Translations under genes and position numbers: made by a program
Notes under the pieces: generated by a model
The model's input: the letters and a program-made list of their open reading frames with translations, nothing else
The model's database searches: none
Told to the model about the DNA's origin: nothing
Virus record (IMG/VR): IMGVR_UViG_3300021087_000857
Location: 1 to 64,000 of that record
DNA: 64,000 nucleotides
Source of the DNA: a virus
Reading direction: 5' to 3' (one strand)
Shown: piece by piece, positions 35,079 to 43,302 of the stretch
Numbering within the stretch: the first letter of the stretch is position 1
How the letters are laid out: every line of letters begins with the position of its first letter

Positions 35079-35295
35079 TCCACCAAACGGAAGCAAGTAT
35101 GGTTTCCCTAAAGCAGTACCAATTAAAGGTACAATATACTACGGTAGTAAATGGGACTACGGAGTACAAACAGATTTTGATTTAATGAAGTGGCTAGTCA
35201 AAGAAGGTTACCCACAAAAAGAAATTGACAAACTTGGCGATAAGTTTGTATACAAATACTGGACAGTTCCTGCTGAAGAAGTAGATGGAACATAA
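35056..35295 (+). CDS. Hypothetical protein, 79 aa
   Basis: A basic, aromatic small protein (FPKAVPIKGTIYYGSKWDYG near 18-37). It overlaps the AbrB-like gene by 23 bases and the next by 11. No family is recognised. Confidence 0.5.
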   Translation: MKRRLIVDPPNGSKYGFPKAVPIKGTIYYGSKWDYGVQTDFDLMKWLVKEGYPQKEIDKLGDKFVYKYWTVPAEEVDGT

Positions 35296-35539
35296 GCCGC
35301 AAGAGAGATATTATGATTTTATGCTTAGGCGCACACGAGAAGTTCGTGAGCAAGAATTCTACGAAGCATGCATGTACTTTTATATGGTTAAAGGACATTT
35401 AGATACAAACGATGCTACAATAACAGAATCAAAGGAACATTACTTTAAACGTATATGGAGAGCAGGTTGCGATGGTGCACCACTCGATGAATGGGTAGAT
35501 GGATTTGAAGAAGTATATAAGAAAAAAATGAATAAATAA
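35285..35539 (+). CDS. Hypothetical protein, 84 aa
   Basis: An all-helical charged protein with HYFKRIWRAGCDGAPLDEW near 52-70 (quoted in part). It starts inside the upstream gene and ends six bases before a radical SAM gene. No family is recognised. Confidence 0.55.
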   Translation: MEHKPQERYYDFMLRRTREVREQEFYEACMYFYMVKGHLDTNDATITESKEHYFKRIWRAGCDGAPLDEWVDGFEEVYKKKMNK

Positions 35540-35545
35540 TACTAC

Positions 35546-36178
35546 ATGTTATTAACTAACCCACTAGAAATAGAACTCACAACAAAATGCACACTTGGGT
35601 GTCCTGCTTGTCCGCGAAACAATCCCAAAGAGAAAAAAGAAAATTGGGATGTAGGACACATGAATACAGATATTGCTAAAAGTTTAGCAAACTCTACAGT
35701 AGAACGTTCGTATCTTTTTGTAGGATGTTATGGTGATCCAATATATCACCCAGACTTTATAGATATAGTAAAGTATTATATAGATAGAAATAAAAGTCTT
35801 ACAATTCATACCAATGGGAGTTTTAAAAAACAATCATGGTGGGATAAACTAGCAAGTCTTAATTGGACATATAAGCAAAACTTTACTTTTAGTGTTGATG
35901 GATTAAAAGATACAAATCACATATATAGGATTCGTGCAGATTGGGAATCTATTATGCGAGGAATGAAAACAATAGGATCGTTACCATCAGATCGTAAGCC
36001 TCGTTTAGAATGGAAAATGTTAGTTTTTCCATATAACAAACATCAAGTACCAGAAGCAAGAAAACTAGCACAAGAAATAGGTATTGATACGTTTACACCA
36101 GTTAAAAGTGAAAGAGATATCAATCAATACAGAGTAGAAAACAATGAAATATATAGGTGGCCAGATGATAAAGCCTAG
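35546..36178 (+). CDS. Radical SAM protein, first part (barrel)
   Basis: The cluster motif CTLGCPAC is at residues 15-22, followed by VGCYGDP near 58 (as in 17591) and FSVDGLKDT near 113. The 210-residue ORF stops at TAG (36176-36178) before a C-terminal auxiliary domain. The next ORF supplies one, in the +1 frame. Homologous full-length proteins in this window are 349-366 residues; this ORF plus the next would match. It is either a split pair or a frameshifted gene. Confidence 0.75.
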   Translation: MLLTNPLEIELTTKCTLGCPACPRNNPKEKKENWDVGHMNTDIAKSLANSTVERSYLFVGCYGDPIYHPDFIDIVKYYIDRNKSLTIHTNGSFKKQSWWDKLASLNWTYKQNFTFSVDGLKDTNHIYRIRADWESIMRGMKTIGSLPSDRKPRLEWKMLVFPYNKHQVPEARKLAQEIGIDTFTPVKSERDINQYRVENNEIYRWPDDKA

Positions 36179-36527
36179 ATGTTTATTATATAATATGCCA
36201 ATATTTTTATCTGCTGATAATAGATTAAAGCCGTGTTGTTTTTTAAATCCAGTTGAGCAATGGAACGATTTTATTAATTGGGGCAAACAAAACGGATTAA
36301 ATGTGGAAGAAGACTTAGACATAACAAAACATGACGTAGAAACAATACTAAAAAGCCCAACATGGTTAGCAGTACTAGATGGATTTAAAACAGGTAATGC
36401 TCCACATGAATGTCATGTATCATGTGGTCCTGATAGTTACTCAAGTACATCACAAACAGCTAAACATAGTGATTATGAAGAAAATCCTGATAGTAGTGGA
36501 TTATCTTCGGCTTATAGAGAGGAATAA
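36144..36527 (+). CDS. Radical SAM twitch-like domain, second part of 35546
   Basis: A 127-residue ORF overlapping the barrel ORF by 35 bases in another frame. It contains KPRCLLYN, KPCCFLNP and HECHVSCGPD cysteines, the C-terminal auxiliary-cluster set seen in 17591, 61760 and 62819. Skipping one base near the AAAG at about 36171 would join ...WPDD to KPRC... into one protein. Independent initiation at ATG 36144 is also possible. Confidence 0.65.
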   Translation: MKYIGGQMIKPRCLLYNMPIFLSADNRLKPCCFLNPVEQWNDFINWGKQNGLNVEEDLDITKHDVETILKSPTWLAVLDGFKTGNAPHECHVSCGPDSYSSTSQTAKHSDYEENPDSSGLSSAYREE

Positions 36528-36532
36528 TATTA

Positions 36533-36964
36533 ATGAAGATATTAATATGTGGACTACCTGGTAGTGGTAAAACAACACTGGCAGAACCGTTAGCAGAAGA
36601 ACTAGGTGCTCATTGGTTAAATGCTGATGCAGTTAGAACCGAGTATAATGATTGGGATTTCAGTAAAGAGGGAAGAATGCGACAAGCAGATAGAATGAAA
36701 TCTATAGCCAATACATTAGTAAAAGAAGGTCAAATTGTTGTCGCTGATTTTATTTGCCCTACTAAAGAAACAAGAGATTACTTTGGTGCCGATTTTACAA
36801 TATGGATGGACACTATAAGTAAAGGAAGATACGAAGATACAAACGCAATGTATGAACGCCTTACTGACGATGAATGGGACTATCATATTGAAGCTTGGTT
36901 TGATGATACACACAAACAAATAGTACCTATAATAAAGCGTTTGATAAAAACAAATGAGAAATAA
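36533..36964 (+). CDS. P-loop kinase, adenylylsulfate-kinase-like
   Basis: The 143-residue product starts with a Walker A GLPGSGKTT (residues 7-15), then LNADAVRTEYNDWDFS near 34 and VVADFICPTKETRD near 69. This order of motifs matches CysC-like adenylylsulfate kinases and related small kinases, which would make PAPS. That would be interesting with the sulfotransferase-like genes, but other small-molecule kinases have the same layout. Confidence 0.65.
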   Translation: MKILICGLPGSGKTTLAEPLAEELGAHWLNADAVRTEYNDWDFSKEGRMRQADRMKSIANTLVKEGQIVVADFICPTKETRDYFGADFTIWMDTISKGRYEDTNAMYERLTDDEWDYHIEAWFDDTHKQIVPIIKRLIKTNEK

Positions 36965-36967
36965 TAT

Positions 36968-37756
36968 ATGAACATAACAATATTTGGTTGCGGTTTCGTT
37001 GGAGGAACCGTAGCAAATTACTTAGAAGAAAAATACGAAGGTGAACGTTACAACATAGTAAAAGTTGATCCGTTGCATTATCCAGATGTCGATCCACAAC
37101 AAGCGGCAATGGAAGCAGATGCAATTATTATATGTGTACCCACTCCAAGTGAATACTTTGGAGAATGTGATGATAGTATAGTTAGACAAGTATTAGAACT
37201 ATGCGATGAACGTACTCCTATATTACTTAAAAGTTCAGTAACACCAGATTTAATTAAAAAGTATCCACCAAATGTAATATACAATCCAGAGTTTTTAAGA
37301 GAAGCACATGCAGAAAGCGACTTTAAAAACCAACATACATTTGTATTAGGACACCACGAGAACAACAAAGAACAAGCAAAAAACTGGGCAGACTTATTTT
37401 GTATACCAGAATGGAATGTAGTTTATACAGACCCATGTACTGCAAGTATGATAAAATACACGCATAACGCCTGGCTAGCCACTAAAGTAGCATGGTTTCA
37501 TGAGCTATATAGTGAATTACCACCAGGTATTGACTATGATACTATAACTAGTGCCTTAGGTAGGTTTCCTACTATTGGTTCGACACATATGCAAGTGCCA
37601 AATGCAGATGGAACCCTAGGATATAGTGGTGCTTGTTTCCCAAAAGACGTAAAAGCCTTGACAAAAGTAGTAAAACATAGTATACTTAACACAGTTAAAG
37701 AAACAAATGATAAACTTAATAACACAAAAGGAGATCAAGATGAAGATGAAGATTAA
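36968..37756 (+). CDS. UDP-glucose/GDP-mannose dehydrogenase family, short form
   Basis: The N-terminal Rossmann FGCGFVGGTVA (residues 5-15), ICVPTPS near 55, the SSVTP near 89, and the catalytic cysteine in SGACFPKDV (Cys223) are all present. The 262-residue protein ends soon after the catalytic helix, so it lacks the usual C-terminal UDP-binding domain of about 130 residues found in full-length enzymes. It may work with a truncated substrate site or be partly inactive. It probably oxidises a nucleotide sugar to a uronate. Confidence 0.8.
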   Translation: MNITIFGCGFVGGTVANYLEEKYEGERYNIVKVDPLHYPDVDPQQAAMEADAIIICVPTPSEYFGECDDSIVRQVLELCDERTPILLKSSVTPDLIKKYPPNVIYNPEFLREAHAESDFKNQHTFVLGHHENNKEQAKNWADLFCIPEWNVVYTDPCTASMIKYTHNAWLATKVAWFHELYSELPPGIDYDTITSALGRFPTIGSTHMQVPNADGTLGYSGACFPKDVKALTKVVKHSILNTVKETNDKLNNTKGDQDEDED

Positions 37757-38231
37757 AGATATATTAACAGTAGCAATTGCAGGATTTATATTCATGGCAG
37801 TAACAGGTATTGCAAAAGCTGATAGTTATACTGAAGTTGACGGCTATTTAACACATCATTACAAAACAGTAGAAGTACAAACTAAAGTTTCTAACAGAAC
37901 ATGTTCTGAAGTAGATGTTCCAATTTATCAAAACAAAGATGCAAAAACTGGTGAAGTACTAGGTGGTGCTATTATTGGTGGTATCATTGGTAATCAAATT
38001 GGTAAAGGCAAAGGTAACGATGCCGCTACAATCTTAGGTGCAATACTAGGTGCAGATATAGCCAATAAAAAAAGCAGTAACAAAACTATTGTTGGATACA
38101 AAAGATCAACTGTATGTAAAGATAGTCCAACTTATGTAACTGAAACAAAAAACATTTATAGTCACAGTACAATTAGATTTGCAGACGGTAATAGACAATA
38201 CGATATCAAATTTATTGACGAAGACAAGTAA
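37740..38231 (+). CDS. Exported glycine-zipper protein
   Basis: I start at ATG 37740 behind AAAGGAGAT. The signal peptide runs to about residue 28 (IAKA-DS). A central glycine-zipper (GGAIIGGIIGNQIGKGKG near 78-95) resembles the Rick17kDa/glycine-zipper 2TM lipoproteins. Two cysteine pairs flank it (TCSEVD near 51, TVCKDS near 124). Such proteins insert in or associate with the outer membrane; a role in the host envelope is inferred. Confidence 0.7.
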   Translation: MKMKIKDILTVAIAGFIFMAVTGIAKADSYTEVDGYLTHHYKTVEVQTKVSNRTCSEVDVPIYQNKDAKTGEVLGGAIIGGIIGNQIGKGKGNDAATILGAILGADIANKKSSNKTIVGYKRSTVCKDSPTYVTETKNIYSHSTIRFADGNRQYDIKFIDEDK

Positions 38232-38262
38232 TCAAACCAGAGGACTTTATGCGTCGACCCTC

Positions 38263-38270
38263 TTTAAATA
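38263..38270 (+). promoter_or_regulatory. Possible late promoter, TTTAAATA
   Basis: TTTAAATA, one mismatch to T4 late consensus, lies 30 bases before QueD in the only gap of this stretch. A five-base inverted repeat (AGAGG/CCTCT) lies just upstream. Confidence 0.35.
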
Positions 38271-38300
38271 CTCCGCCGTTTAATTTTATAGGAGAATACA

Positions 38301-38747
38301 ATGGCTTATTATAGCACAAAACATTACGGACACAACATTGGACTAAGTGCAGTGTTCCGCCAACCCAATGCAGATCATTCGCATTGCCATTTGCTACACG
38401 GATATAGTTTAGCATTTACATTTACATTTGGTTGTAATGAATTAGACAACAAAAACTGGGCAGTCGACTTTGGAGGACTAAAACCTTTGAAGGCTTGGCT
38501 AGAAGATAGCTTTGATCATAAAGTAGCAGTAGACAAAGCAGATCCACATATGGATACACTAAAAGATCTTGAAGCAAAAGGCTTAGCAGAACTACGTATT
38601 TTTGATGGAGTAGGTGCAGAGAAATTTGCCGAGCATGCTTTTAATTTTGCAGACAAACTTATACGTGAAGCAACTGATAACAGATGCTATTGTGTTAAAG
38701 CCGAGTGTGCAGAGCATGGAGCCAATTCAGCAATCTACGAGGCATAA
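38301..38747 (+). CDS. queD: 6-carboxytetrahydropterin synthase
   Basis: The 148-residue PTPS-family protein has a zinc-binding histidine set: H at residue 12 (GHNIGLSAVF), then DHSHCHLLHGY near 26-36 (the HGHxY-type core). The C-terminal acid (KAECAEHGANSA near 133) is also seen. It turns dihydroneopterin triphosphate from FolE into 6-carboxytetrahydropterin. The RBS is TAGGAGAA, and it abuts queE, whose ATG begins at the base after its stop. It is part of the 7-deazaguanine pathway in this genome. Confidence 0.9.
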   Translation: MAYYSTKHYGHNIGLSAVFRQPNADHSHCHLLHGYSLAFTFTFGCNELDNKNWAVDFGGLKPLKAWLEDSFDHKVAVDKADPHMDTLKDLEAKGLAELRIFDGVGAEKFAEHAFNFADKLIREATDNRCYCVKAECAEHGANSAIYEA

Positions 38748-39647
38748 ATGGATAAACTTAGATATAGTGAAGCATTCTATTCAGTGCAAGGTGAAGGTAA
38801 ATTTGTAGGAGTACCTAGTGTATTCTTACGTACTTTTGGTTGTAACTTTAGATGCATGAACTTTGGGCTTGATAGGAGTGAACCTAGTAGAGCAGAAAAA
38901 CATGCACAAGGCAATCGTTATAATGATGAGGTATTAGATCTTATCAATAATGATGTACACAAAACAACTAAAGAATTTACAGACTTACCTATTATACACA
39001 CAGGGTGTGATACTTATGCAAGTATCTATCCAGAATTTAAAGAATATAATAAACAAAGAACTATAGACGAAGTAGTAGAACACTTACTAAGTCTTACTCC
39101 TGAAGGTAAATGGACTTGTGATAATGGACAAGATATTCATCTTATACTTACAGGCGGCGAACCGTTGTTAGCGTGGCAACGTTTGTACGTTGATTTATTT
39201 GAACATCCACGTATGAGGGATTTACAAAATGTTACAGTTGAAACAAACACTACGCAACACTTACACAAAGATTTATTCAAATATCTCGACAACAATGACA
39301 GAATTACAGTTACATGGAGTTGTTCGCCAAAGCTCTCCGTTAGTGGAGAATCTTGGGACGATGCTATTAAGCCTAGTGTGGCTAGGGAGTATAGTACTGT
39401 TGATGGTAGCGATATCTATCTTAAATTTGTTGTTGCTGACAGGACTGATATTGACGAGGCTGGTAGAGCTGTTGATGAATATCGTAAAGCGGGTTTGGAC
39501 TGCCCTGTGTACCTTATGCCGTTGGGCGGCAGGTCAGAAGAGTATAATCTCAATGTTCAAGAAGTTGCGAACATCTGTATGGAAAAGGGTTGGAGATTCA
39601 CCCCAAGACTCCACATCAGCCTATTCGGAAACGCATGGGGAACCTAA
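38748..39647 (+). CDS. queE: 7-carboxy-7-deazaguanine synthase, divergent
   Basis: QueE N-terminus FYSVQGEGKFVGVPSVFLR (near residues 10-28) and LILTGGEPLL near 132 are typical. The radical SAM cluster is unusual: C32 and C36 (GCNFRCMNFG) are present, but the third position of CX3CX2C is Phe. A Cys87 in HTGCDTY follows a loop of about 50 residues and keeps the C-D pair normally seen in QueE, so it is probably the third ligand. Its 299-residue length, longer than the usual 210-250, fits the insertion. It makes CDG from the QueD product using SAM, and MetK follows 46 bases later. Confidence 0.85.
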   Translation: MDKLRYSEAFYSVQGEGKFVGVPSVFLRTFGCNFRCMNFGLDRSEPSRAEKHAQGNRYNDEVLDLINNDVHKTTKEFTDLPIIHTGCDTYASIYPEFKEYNKQRTIDEVVEHLLSLTPEGKWTCDNGQDIHLILTGGEPLLAWQRLYVDLFEHPRMRDLQNVTVETNTTQHLHKDLFKYLDNNDRITVTWSCSPKLSVSGESWDDAIKPSVAREYSTVDGSDIYLKFVVADRTDIDEAGRAVDEYRKAGLDCPVYLMPLGGRSEEYNLNVQEVANICMEKGWRFTPRLHISLFGNAWGT

Positions 39648-39693
39648 AGACGGTCTAGAAGATCGTATAAGAAAAGCAGGATACTAAAAAATT

Positions 39694-40791
39694 ATGAAGC
39701 AAGGCAATTATATTTTTACAAGCGAAAGTGTAAGTAAAGGACACCCAGATAAGGTGTCAGATCAAATTAGTGATGCACTAGTTGATGCAGGATTAAAAAA
39801 CGGCGACGAGACAACTCGTGTAGCAGTTGAAACACTTGTAACCACTAACCATGTAACGTTAGCGGGTGAGGTAAAGAACTTTAATGTAAGCAAGGACGAA
39901 GTCAAACAAATCGTTCGTGACAAAGTTAAAGAGATTGGATACGAACAGGATGGATTCCATTGGGATAAGTTAAACATCTATAACGAGATTCATTCGCAAT
40001 CAGGTGATATTGGGTTGGGAACAGATAGTTTTGGTGCAGGTGATCAAGGTATTATGTTTGGTTACGCATGTACAGATAACGATGCAATGCTACCAGCACC
40101 TATTCATTACTCGCATGAAATTTTAAAGTCGTTAGACAAAGCAAGAGAAAGTGGATACGAATTTCTACTACCAGATGCTAAGTCACAAGTAAGTGTTCAG
40201 TACGAAGGTGGAAAGCCAACACGTATTGATCAAATTGTTGTATCACATCAACACAAAGACGGATTTCAACATAGCATTAAGGCACCTATAAAAGATGCCG
40301 CTAACGAAGTATTAGGAGATTTAATTGATAAAGAAACTGTATGGCATATTAATCCTACTGGTAATTTTGTTATTGGTGGACCCGATGGAGACACAGGTCT
40401 CACAGGCAGAAAGATCATTGTTGATACTTATGGTGGTTTTGCTCCCCATGGCGGCGGCGCATTTAGTGGCAAGGATCCTACCAAAGTAGATCGCAGTGCG
40501 GCTTATATGGCACGATGGTTAGCAAAGAATGTTGTAGCAGATAACATGGCTGACTGGTGTAGTATTCAACTTAGTTATGCTATTGGTGTTAAAGAACCTA
40601 CTAGTATCTATATAGATTCAAATGGACACAATAGAAGTATTCAGCAATTTATCCAAAACAACATTGACTTAACACCAAAAGGAATCATTGACAAGTTTGG
40701 GTTATTCAAGTATAATAAGTATAGTGAAAATTGTGTTTACGGACACTTTGGCGACAAAGATGTACCGTGGGAAAGTATAGGATGGAAATGA
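39694..40791 (+). CDS. metK: S-adenosylmethionine synthetase
   Basis: The family is clear: ESVSKGHPDKVSDQISDA (residues 9-26), GAGDQGIMFGYA near 112, GGPDGDTGLTGRKIIVDTYGG near 229 (quoted in part) and GGGAFSGKDPTKVDRS near 252. At 365 residues it is slightly shorter than most bacterial MetK. It joins methionine and ATP to give SAM, phosphate and pyrophosphate. A phage-borne copy beside QueE, with many other SAM users in the window, suggests that SAM is limiting during infection. Confidence 0.95.
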   Translation: MKQGNYIFTSESVSKGHPDKVSDQISDALVDAGLKNGDETTRVAVETLVTTNHVTLAGEVKNFNVSKDEVKQIVRDKVKEIGYEQDGFHWDKLNIYNEIHSQSGDIGLGTDSFGAGDQGIMFGYACTDNDAMLPAPIHYSHEILKSLDKARESGYEFLLPDAKSQVSVQYEGGKPTRIDQIVVSHQHKDGFQHSIKAPIKDAANEVLGDLIDKETVWHINPTGNFVIGGPDGDTGLTGRKIIVDTYGGFAPHGGGAFSGKDPTKVDRSAAYMARWLAKNVVADNMADWCSIQLSYAIGVKEPTSIYIDSNGHNRSIQQFIQNNIDLTPKGIIDKFGLFKYNKYSENCVYGHFGDKDVPWESIGWK

Positions 40792-41072
40792 AAAATATGT
40801 TAGATAAGATAAAAGGTTTAGTTACACCAAAGCCAAAGCAAGAAGTAGTTTCTGATAAAGATAAAGCCACTGCAAAAGGTGAAGCTTACATTAAAGTACT
40901 TGATGTTAAGTTTGACAAAAACAATCCAGGTGATGGATATTTTGAGTTAGAGTGGAATAAAATATTCGTAAAGAAATTACTTGATGCAGGCTACAGTGGT
41001 AGTTCCGATGATGAAATTGTTGATGCTTGGTTTACAGGTCTTTGTAGACAAATTGCTGAAGACGAATCGTAA
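40788..41072 (+). CDS. Hypothetical protein, 94 aa
   Basis: I start at ATG 40788 (ATGA overlap with metK, AGGA upstream) rather than at an upstream ATG within metK. A lysine-rich N-terminus (LVTPKPKQEVVSDKDK) precedes a small alpha/beta domain with YFELEWNKIFVKKLLDAGY near 51-69. No family is recognised. Confidence 0.55.
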   Translation: MKNMLDKIKGLVTPKPKQEVVSDKDKATAKGEAYIKVLDVKFDKNNPGDGYFELEWNKIFVKKLLDAGYSGSSDDEIVDAWFTGLCRQIAEDES

Positions 41073-41099
41073 TTTAATTTTAAACAATATAGGACTTCT

Positions 41100-42098
41100 A
41101 TGATGAGTTATATTTTAGTTGATGCCGCTAATATGTTCTTTCGTGCAAGGCACGTAGTTCAACGTGGTGCAGATATGGACACAAAGATTGGTATGAGTTA
41201 TCATATCATGTTTAATAGTATTAATAAAGTATGGCGTGAGCAACAAGGCTCGCATGTTGTACTATGTTTAGAAGGACGTAGTTGGCGTAAAGATGCATAT
41301 GAACCTTACAAGAATAATCGTAAGGTAGCTCGTGCAGCACTAACAGAAGCAGAGCAAGAAGAAGATCGTGCATTTTGGGATGCATTTGATGAGCTTAAAG
41401 CATTCTTTGAGAAACGTACTAATGTAACAGTATTGCAACATGGTGAGTGTGAAGCTGATGACTTTATTGCACGTTGGATACAAAATCATCCTAATGATAA
41501 ACATTGTATTGTAAGTAGTGATAGTGATTTCTATCAGCTTATTAATAAGAACGTTAATCAATACAACGGCATTACAGGTCAACTTATTACAACAGAAGGT
41601 ATCTTTAATGACAAAGGTAAGCCTGTTATGGATAAAAAAACTAAAGCACCTAAAGAGTTAGGTGACCCAGCATGGTTACTGTTTGAGAAGTGTATACGAG
41701 GCGACACCAGTGATAATGTGTTTAGTGCATTTCCAGGTGCTCGTAAAAAAGGTACTAAAAACAAAGTAGGAATGATGGAAGCATTTGCTGATAAAGATAC
41801 TAAAGGATTTAATTGGAATAACTTTATGCTACAACGTTGGGTAGATCATAACAATGAAGAGCATAGAGTATTAGAAGATTACGAACGTAACAGACAACTA
41901 ATTGACTTAACAATGCAACCTGATCATATTAAAGCAAAACTAGATGAGGCTATTGTTGAGCAAGTACAAAAAGAAAAGAAAGCACAAGTAGGAGTACATT
42001 TTATGAGATTTTGTGGAAAATGGGATATGCAAAGAGTAGTAGACAGAGCTACAGATCACTCTGCCTATTTAAATGCGAGTTATTCCAATGCCCAGTAA
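41100..42098 (+). CDS. 5'-3' nuclease, T4 RNase H-like (FEN family)
   Basis: The 332-residue product has FEN/PIN-like acidic motifs: YILVDAANMFFRARH near residues 4-18, HGECEADDFIARW near 116-128, and SSDSDFYQL near 139-147 with conserved Asp pairs, then RGDTSDNVFS near 200. In T4 the related RNase H removes RNA primers from Okazaki fragments. A replication-repair role is the natural reading. Confidence 0.8.
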   Translation: MMSYILVDAANMFFRARHVVQRGADMDTKIGMSYHIMFNSINKVWREQQGSHVVLCLEGRSWRKDAYEPYKNNRKVARAALTEAEQEEDRAFWDAFDELKAFFEKRTNVTVLQHGECEADDFIARWIQNHPNDKHCIVSSDSDFYQLINKNVNQYNGITGQLITTEGIFNDKGKPVMDKKTKAPKELGDPAWLLFEKCIRGDTSDNVFSAFPGARKKGTKNKVGMMEAFADKDTKGFNWNNFMLQRWVDHNNEEHRVLEDYERNRQLIDLTMQPDHIKAKLDEAIVEQVQKEKKAQVGVHFMRFCGKWDMQRVVDRATDHSAYLNASYSNAQ

Positions 42099-42807
42099 TG
42101 TATATTTGTTTGATGTAGATGGTACACTTACTGTAAGTCGTACATTAATGGATCCAGAATTCAAAGAGTTTTTCCTAAAATTTATAGCCGATAACGAAGT
42201 TTATTTGGTAACAGGAAGTGACTATGCTAAAACACTAGAACAACTAGGTGAAGATATTATGCATGGTGTAAAACGTTCATACCAATGTAGTGGAAACAGT
42301 CTTTATGAAAAAGGTGTTGAAATATCTCACAACGAATGGACACTAGGAAACGAAGAACGTGATTGTTTATCGCATGAGCTATTTGAGTCCAAGTTTCCCA
42401 TTAGAACAGGAATTAATCACATTGAAGAACGTCCTGGTATGGTTAACTTTAGTATACTTGGTAGAGGTGCTAATAAAGAACAACGTGAAGCATATGTTAA
42501 GTGGGATAAAGAACACAACGAACGTGAACGTATTGCTGGTATATTTAATAGCAGATATGGAAACAAAGGTATTAAGGCTCAAGTAGCAGGAGAAACAGGA
42601 TTAGACATTGTACAAGATGGATGCGATAAAGGTCAAGTACTAAATGACTTTGATGATTGCAATGTTATTTTCTTTGGAGATATGATGCAACCAGGTGGTA
42701 ATGATGAACCACTTGCTACTGCTATTGCTTCGAGAGGCAATGACAACGATGGATCTATATGGGTCAAGGATTGGAAGCATACGTGGGATATATTAAAGGA
42801 TTTATAA
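42073..42807 (+). CDS. Phosphomannomutase-like HAD phosphatase
   Basis: Eukaryotic-type PMM pattern within the HAD superfamily: YLFDVDGTLTVSR near 11 (DxDGT, nucleophile), YLVTGSDYAKT near 41, then MVNFSILGRGANKEQR near 121, and FFGDMMQPGGNDEP near 202 (the acid motif GD...ND). The family interconverts mannose-6-P and mannose-1-P, feeding GDP-mannose. It overlaps the nuclease gene by 26 bases. ATG 42088 is an equally possible start. Confidence 0.85.
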   Translation: MRVIPMPSNVYLFDVDGTLTVSRTLMDPEFKEFFLKFIADNEVYLVTGSDYAKTLEQLGEDIMHGVKRSYQCSGNSLYEKGVEISHNEWTLGNEERDCLSHELFESKFPIRTGINHIEERPGMVNFSILGRGANKEQREAYVKWDKEHNERERIAGIFNSRYGNKGIKAQVAGETGLDIVQDGCDKGQVLNDFDDCNVIFFGDMMQPGGNDEPLATAIASRGNDNDGSIWVKDWKHTWDILKDL

Positions 42808-42808
42808 T

Positions 42809-42970
42809 CTGAGTATTGAACAAGGGTTGGGATTACTTTTAATTGGATTAGTAATAACAATAGTAGGTTTTTATATTGCATTTAATGTAGGAACTAAACA
42901 ATTACAAAAACGTAACAAACCAAAAGAAACAAATCCAATAGAAGAACTTAGGAGAAGACTAAATGGATGA
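42809..42970 (+). CDS. Small membrane protein with CTG start
   Basis: A frame of 53 codons beginning at CTG 42809 and ending at 42970 reads L-S-I-E-Q-G-LGLLLIGLVITIVGF, a clear membrane helix, then a Lys/Arg/Glu tail. AAAGG about ten bases upstream could serve it. No ATG exists; TTG 42826 is an alternative. It overlaps the next gene by eight bases. Its coding character and fit in the gap support it. Confidence 0.45.
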   Translation: MSIEQGLGLLLIGLVITIVGFYIAFNVGTKQLQKRNKPKETNPIEELRRRLNG

Positions 42971-43172
42971 ACTAGAAAAAGCATATAGAGATTTTGAAGA
43001 ACTTTCTCTAAAGCACGAACCTTTAGCATCAGCTGGGGTTATGATGGCACAAGCACTTAAAATTTATAAGGCTTTGTTATCCGAAGAAGAATTTAATTTA
43101 ATGACTCAACATGTACTTAACAGTGCTGATGATATTGAATCATTGCAATTAAATAAACCAATGTTGCATTAA
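42963..43172 (+). CDS. Hypothetical small protein, 69 aa
   Basis: An all-helical acidic protein (MDELEKAYRDFEELSLK; later LLSEEEFNLMTQHVL) behind a TTAGGAGAA site. No family is recognised. Confidence 0.55.
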   Translation: MDELEKAYRDFEELSLKHEPLASAGVMMAQALKIYKALLSEEEFNLMTQHVLNSADDIESLQLNKPMLH

Positions 43173-43173
43173 T

Positions 43174-43302
43174 ATGAAAGGTACATTACAATTCTTTTCT
43201 ATTATGATCTTTGCATTGTTATTAGGAATTGTAGTAGGTAATGCAGGTGGGCATGCAATTATGTATTTAGATGAATTTGAAGTAGACAGGACAATAAAAT
43301 GA
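43174..43302 (+). CDS. Small membrane protein, 42 aa
   Basis: ATG 43174 to TGA 43302, with one hydrophobic helix (about residues 7-25) and a Gly-rich end (GNAGGHAIM), then an acidic tail. It overlaps the next gene by four bases. The family is not recognised. Confidence 0.5.
   Translation: MKGTLQFFSIMIFALLLGIVVGNAGGHAIMYLDEFEVDRTIK

Noticed and set aside
39229-39687. A 152-codon frame inside queE ending KAGY
   Set aside because: It overlaps queE in another frame for most of its length and lacks a binding site. Its tail past the queE stop looks protein-like, but is too short to support a gene.
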